A stretch of DNA of 44,886 bases, from NCBI GenBank assembly GCA_017651645.1, contig JAGCCO010000039.1, positions 1 to 44,886 on the forward strand. Direction: 5' to 3'. The notes below the pieces were generated by a model. It was not told the origin of the DNA and did no database searches. It was given only the letters and a program-made list of their open reading frames with translations. Positions 41,387 to 44,886 of the stretch are shown here, in pieces. This DNA comes from Bacteroidales bacterium. GTDB taxonomy: Bacteria > Bacteroidota > Bacteroidia > Bacteroidales > F082. The stretch's first letter is position 1, and each line of letters begins with the position of its first letter. The position numbers were made by a program, and so were the translations under genes.

Positions 41387-43327
41387 TTACTTCACCTCCT
41401 CAAAGTCCGCGTCCGTGACAGTATCATCACCGCCGCCGTTCTGAGGGCCTTGGTTCGGGTTGCCACCTTGGAAGCCACCGCCCATGTTGTTCGGGTCGAA
41501 GCCACCTTGCGGGCCGCCTTGAGCACCGGCGTTCTTGTACATCTCCTCGCTGGCCTTCTGCCACATGGCGTTCATCTCGTTCATGGCAGCGTCGATGCCG
41601 GCGATGTCTTGAGCCTGGTGAGCAGTCTTCAGCTTGCCGAGGGCAGCCTCGATTTCAGCCTTCTTGTCGGCGGGCAGCTTGTCGCCGTATTCCTTCAGCT
41701 GCTTCTCGGTCTGGAAGATGATGCTGTCGGCTTGGTTCAGCTTGTCGATACGCTCACGTTCCTTCTTGTCGGCTTCGGCGTTGGCCTGGGCTTCGTTCTT
41801 CATGCGCTCGATTTCAGCGTCGGTCAAACCTGACGAGGCCTCGATGCGGATGCTTTGGCTCTTGCCCGTGGCCTTGTCCTTAGCGCTCACGTTCAGAATA
41901 CCGTTGGAGTCGATGTCGAAGGTGACTTCGATTTGCGGGATGCCACGCGGCGCAGGCGGGATGCTGTCGAGGATGAAACGACCGATGGTCTTGTTCTGGG
42001 CAGCCATAGGACGCTCGCCTTGCAGCACGTGGATTTCAACCGAAGGCTGGTTGTCGGCAGCGGTCGAGAAGACCTCCGACTTACGGGTCGGGATGGTGGT
42101 GTTGCTCTCGATGAGCTTGGTCATCACGCCACCGAGGGTCTCGATGCCGAGGCTCAACGGGGTCACGTCAAGCAGCAGCACGTCCTTCACCTCGCCGGTA
42201 AGCACGCCGCCCTGGATGGAGGCGCCGATGGCCACCACTTCGTCGGGGTTGACACCCTTCGAAGGCTCCTTTTTGAAGAAGTCACGGACGATGTTCTGGA
42301 TGGCAGGGATACGGGTCGAACCACCGACCAGGATGACATCATCAATGTCGTTGACGGTCAAGCCAGCGTCTTGCAGGGCACGACGGCAAGGCTCGATGGT
42401 GTCGTGGATCAGCTTGTCGGCCAGCTGCTCGAACTTCGAACGGCTCAAGGTGCGGACCAAGTGCTGCGGGATGCCGTTGACAGGCATGATGTAAGGCAGG
42501 TTGATCTCCGTCTCGCTTGATGAGCTCAACTCAATCTTAGCCTTTTCGGCAGCTTCCTTCAGACGTTGCAAGGCCATAGGGTCCTTACGCAGGTCGATGC
42601 CGTTGTCCTTCTGGAACTCTTCGGCCAACCAGTTGATGATGACTTCGTCGAAGTCGTCGCCACCGAGGTGGGTGTTACCGTTGGTGGACTTCACCTCGAA
42701 GACACCATCACCCAATTCCAGGATGGAAATATCGAAGGTGCCGCCGCCGAGGTCGTACACAGCGACTTTCACGTCGTTCTTCTTCTTGTCCAAGCCATAA
42801 GCCAAAGCGGCCGCGGTAGGCTCGTTGATGATACGGCGCACTTTGAGGCCGGCGATTTCGCCAGCTTCCTTGGTGGCCTGACGCTGGGCGTCATTGAAGT
42901 AAGCCGGCACCGTGATGACGGCTTCGGTGACGGTCTGGCCAAGGAAATCCTCAGCGGTCTTCTTCATCTTTTGCAGCACCATGGCAGAGATTTCCTGCGG
43001 GGTGTACTGCTTGCCGTCGATGTCGATACGAGGCGTGTTGTTGGGGCCTTGGACGACTTTGTAAGGCACACGGCGCATCTCGGCGCCCACCTTATCATAG
43101 GTCTCGCCCATGAAACGCTTGATGGAATAAACGGTACGCAGCGGGTTGGTGATGGCCTGACGTTTGGCAGGCTCGCCGACCTTACGCTCGCCGCTGTCGG
43201 TGATGGCGACCACGGAAGGGGTGGTGCGGTGGCCTTCGCTGTTGGCGATGACGACCGGCTCGTTGCCTTCCATAACGGCCACACATGAGTTGGTTGTACC
43301 TAAATCGATACCAATGATCTTTGACAT
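41387..43327 (-). CDS. dnaK: Chaperone protein DnaK (Hsp70)
   Basis: 646 residues. The nucleotide-binding domain begins with [18 protein letters not shown] and includes [34 protein letters not shown] and the linker [19 protein letters not shown]. The substrate-binding domain and helical lid follow. The C-terminus is Gly/Asn/Gln-rich and ends in DADFEEVK, the EEVD-like tail of bacterial DnaK. It is an ATP-driven protein-folding chaperone in the cytoplasm. It stands alone here, without grpE or dnaJ next to it, and has its own terminator. I could not assign a convincing TAnnTTTG box in the 246-base upstream region. Confidence 0.98.
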   Translation of the reverse strand: MSKIIGIDLGTTNSCVAVMEGNEPVVIANSEGHRTTPSVVAITDSGERKVGEPAKRQAITNPLRTVYSIKRFMGETYDKVGAEMRRVPYKVVQGPNNTPRIDIDGKQYTPQEISAMVLQKMKKTAEDFLGQTVTEAVITVPAYFNDAQRQATKEAGEIAGLKVRRIINEPTAAALAYGLDKKKNDVKVAVYDLGGGTFDISILELGDGVFEVKSTNGNTHLGGDDFDEVIINWLAEEFQKDNGIDLRKDPMALQRLKEAAEKAKIELSSSSETEINLPYIMPVNGIPQHLVRTLSRSKFEQLADKLIHDTIEPCRRALQDAGLTVNDIDDVILVGGSTRIPAIQNIVRDFFKKEPSKGVNPDEVVAIGASIQGGVLTGEVKDVLLLDVTPLSLGIETLGGVMTKLIESNTTIPTRKSEVFSTAADNQPSVEIHVLQGERPMAAQNKTIGRFILDSIPPAPRGIPQIEVTFDIDSNGILNVSAKDKATGKSQSIRIEASSGLTDAEIERMKNEAQANAEADKKERERIDKLNQADSIIFQTEKQLKEYGDKLPADKKAEIEAALGKLKTAHQAQDIAGIDAAMNEMNAMWQKASEEMYKNAGAQGGPQGGFDPNNMGGGFQGGNPNQGPQNGGGDDTVTDADFEEVK

Positions 43328-43509
43328 AATTTTGTTCTCCTATTTTTATTGTTACTTGTTTGTTTGCTTATTTGCGGCTGCAAGACCCATCCTCCTTCTA
43401 ATGGGGCAGGGAGATTGCGACCGCCTTTTCTTGTCAATCTTTGTGCCAAAGCAAAAAACTGACAAAATGGCAATATTTCGTTTTTTTACCCGTTTTTGGC
43501 TTGTACCTA

Positions 43510-43540
43510 CTTGCCAACTCGGGATTATTTTGTACCTTTG
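43510..43540 (+). promoter_or_regulatory. Promoter of the M23/LysM peptidase gene
   Basis: CTTG at 43510-43513, 19 bases, then TACCTTTG at 43533-43540. The stretch 43525-43545 is identical over 21 bases to that of the lysS promoter. Leader to ATG 43574 about 27 bases. Confidence 0.75.
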
Positions 43541-43573
43541 CACCCTTATTTTTCCAAAAAAACCCCTTTTATC

Positions 43574-44668
43574 ATGAAGAAATTAACAGCTATCATAGTA
43601 TGCCTATTGTTGTCATCCGTTGCCTTCTCACAAGATAATGAAGGCTTTTTCAAACGTTGGAAAAACGGTCATGTCGTGCACGACACCGTGTATATTTATG
43701 TGCATGGCAACGACACCATCATGGTCGACAACAGCGAAGAGGACGATGAAGAGGACGAGGAGTTCTCGGAAGGCATCCCGATGCCTATCGACACGCTCAA
43801 TACCCAAAACAGATACCAAAAAGTAGTGCTTTTCGACAACGGCACGTGGCTGTACTATAACATTGAACGTCCCGAGATTCCGGATTCCATCAGCAGCGAC
43901 CACTGGGAGACGCAGTGGGTGCATACCTATCTCGATGTAGCTTTGAAGGATCTTCCCGATTCGGTTACACTCCGCTTGGTTGATTCAGTACACCGTTTTT
44001 GCATTCCTCATCCCGGCCCTGTCACCTCGCAGTTCAAGTTCCGTTGGCACCGTCCCCATAGGGGCGTCGATATTGGCTTGCATACGGGCGATGTGGTGTA
44101 TGCTGCCTTCGACGGTATCGTGCGTGTGGCCCTGCCCACCCCGATGACGGGCGGCTACGGTAACGTGCTGGTGATTCGTCATTTGAATGGCTTGGAGACT
44201 TACTACGGCCACCTCTCAAGTTATATTGTGAAGAGCGGCGACGTGGTGAAGGCAGGCGAACCCATTGGCTACGGCGGCTCCACGGGTCATTCCACTGGAC
44301 CTCACCTCCATTTCGAGACACGTTACATGGGTCAGAGCTTTGACCCTGAGCGCATCTTCGACTTGGAGAACGGCACCATCCGTTGTGAGGAGTTCACCCT
44401 GAAGAAGCATTATTTCACTATTAACTCGCACTATGGTCAGACCGACGCCCAGTCATTGGCTGCCTCGCAACGGGCACCGCAAGAAAGGGGCAGCAGCAGT
44501 GGAGGAGGCAATGTCAAGGCGAAGAAGACGTATTATTCTGTGAAGAAAGGCGATACTTTAGGCAAGATCGCCAAGAAATACGGTACTTCGGTGAACAAGA
44601 TTTGCAAGCTGAACGGCATCAGAGCCAACAAGGTGCTGAAAGTCGGACAGAGAATCAGAGTGAAATAA
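43574..44668 (+). CDS. Secreted M23 metallopeptidase with C-terminal LysM domain
   Basis: 364 residues from ATG 43574 (MKKLTAIIVCLLLSSVAFSQ, cut after Ser19, Gln20 next). An acidic patch (NSEEDDEEDEEFSEG) follows early. The M23 domain (about 140-265) has the zinc ligands in HRGVDIG and in GPHLHFETRY, plus YGNVLVIRHLNGLETYYGHL and GYGGSTGHSTGPHL. A Ser/Gly-rich linker leads to a C-terminal LysM domain (about 318-362: YYSVKKGDTLGKIAKKYGTS). M23 enzymes cut peptidoglycan cross-bridges; LysM binds the glycan. It is probably a periplasmic cell-wall hydrolase of the NlpD/EnvC type. Terminator directly downstream. Confidence 0.93.
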   Translation: MKKLTAIIVCLLLSSVAFSQDNEGFFKRWKNGHVVHDTVYIYVHGNDTIMVDNSEEDDEEDEEFSEGIPMPIDTLNTQNRYQKVVLFDNGTWLYYNIERPEIPDSISSDHWETQWVHTYLDVALKDLPDSVTLRLVDSVHRFCIPHPGPVTSQFKFRWHRPHRGVDIGLHTGDVVYAAFDGIVRVALPTPMTGGYGNVLVIRHLNGLETYYGHLSSYIVKSGDVVKAGEPIGYGGSTGHSTGPHLHFETRYMGQSFDPERIFDLENGTIRCEEFTLKKHYFTINSHYGQTDAQSLAASQRAPQERGSSSGGGNVKAKKTYYSVKKGDTLGKIAKKYGTSVNKICKLNGIRANKVLKVGQRIRVK

Positions 44669-44672
44669 AACA

Positions 44673-44702
44673 AAAAAAGCGAGGTAACACCTCGCTTTTT
44701 TG
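44673..44702 (+). terminator. Intrinsic terminator of the M23 peptidase gene
   Basis: Seven A, GCGAGGT, loop AAC, ACCTCGC, six T then G. A 7-bp GC-rich stem, starting 5 bases after the stop codon. Symmetric, so it could also work for a minus-strand transcript from beyond the window. Confidence 0.93.
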
Positions 44703-44886
44703 TTTTAAATTATGATAGGGATTGAACTGCTGACCTTGGTCAGCGCTGGAGGCAAAAAATATCTCCGGTGGAGATATTTTTAACGACAGACGAAGTTTTC
44801 TTATATGAGCGAGAAGCGACAGCACCACGAAGCGAATTTAGAAATCGAGTGACCGCAGCGAAGTTGTTGAGCGTTGTTAAACGCGA
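44703..44886. other. Non-coding right end with inverted repeats
   Basis: No convincing gene. It holds a 14-base perfect palindrome CTGACC-TT-GGTCAG (44730-44743 region), the 27-base inverted repeat at 44755-44781, and then about 90 bases in which GCGA recurs. A short frame on the minus strand enters from the right edge and stops near 44800, but it has no recognisable product. The stretch may be the edge of a larger element outside the window. Confidence 0.4.
44755..44781. repeat. Perfect 12-bp inverted repeat with 3-base loop
   Basis: AAAAATATCTCC, GGT, GGAGATATTTTT. Twelve uninterrupted base pairs with A and T tails make it terminator-like in both directions. It may end a minus-strand gene lying beyond the right edge or mark an element boundary. 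Confidence 0.7.

Noticed and set aside
44718..44745. Sequence like the T-arm and 3' end of a tRNA on the minus strand (GGTCAGCAGTTCAATCCC)
   Set aside because: The T stem does not pair (AGCAG against CCTAT) and no acceptor, D or anticodon arm can be found around it.
1..44886. CRISPR array, transposase, integrase or phage genes
   Set aside because: No regularly spaced direct repeats with unique spacers, and no recognisable mobile-element protein in the open frames.

Overview
This 44.9 kb window reads as a chromosomal segment of a Bacteroidota bacterium, most likely of the order Bacteroidales. Three things support this. It carries a gldK-gldL-gldM-gldN type IX secretion (T9SS) cluster. Many genes are preceded by the Bacteroidota -7 promoter box TAnnTTTG. 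Every predicted signal-peptidase-I substrate has Gln at +1. I cannot name a genus. No CRISPR array, rRNA, transposase or phage gene was seen.

Layout, left to right. (1) 1-3670: end of gldK, then gldL, gldM, gldN (T9SS motor and periplasmic core), closed by a terminator. (2) 3700-8590: tRNA-Pro(GGG) on the minus strand; trxB with a heptamer repeat in its leader; a GSCFA protein; an RluB-type pseudouridine synthase with a very long Arg/Asp repeat tail; a THUMP-like methyltransferase. (3) 8600-13780: a small coiled-coil protein, gldF-gldG-DUF4340 (ABC exporter parts), and holB. (4) 13850-15550: an AT-richer accessory patch with a 49-codon ORF, a GNAT acetyltransferase resembling acetyltransferase toxins, the tail of a decayed HTH regulator, and a DUF1566-like secreted protein. 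(5) 15668-21632: lysS, then a minus-strand run with nadD, gmk, yicC and two tandem paralogous lipoproteins. (6) 21741-27651: two tandem PNGase F-like secreted glycoprotein deglycosylases with T9SS sorting domains, and a DUF4476 protein. (7) 27683-37505, all minus strand: a glutaminyl-cyclase-type M28 lipoprotein, a DUF2135-like lipoprotein, an MscS channel, an M28 peptidase, a hypothetical secreted protein, pyrG and a proline-iminopeptidase-like hydrolase. (8) 37600-38940: a DUF3990/XRE pair that looks like a toxin-antitoxin module. (9) 38956-44702: an ECF sigma factor with a membrane-anchored, duplicated beta-barrel partner, dnaK, and an M23/LysM peptidase. The last 180 bases hold inverted repeats and no convincing gene.

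How it fits together: GldKLMN would help export the two PNGase F-like proteins, whose C-terminal domains look like T9SS sorting signals. The glutaminyl cyclase would cap the N-terminal Gln left by signal peptidase on these and the other secreted proteins here. The most interesting items are the Glu-to-Gln change at a catalytic position of the second PNGase F paralogue, the inner-membrane protein with two barrel-like repeats beside an ECF sigma factor, the DUF3990/XRE pair, the GNAT locus with its small overlapping ORF and HTH remnant, and the RluB repeat tail.
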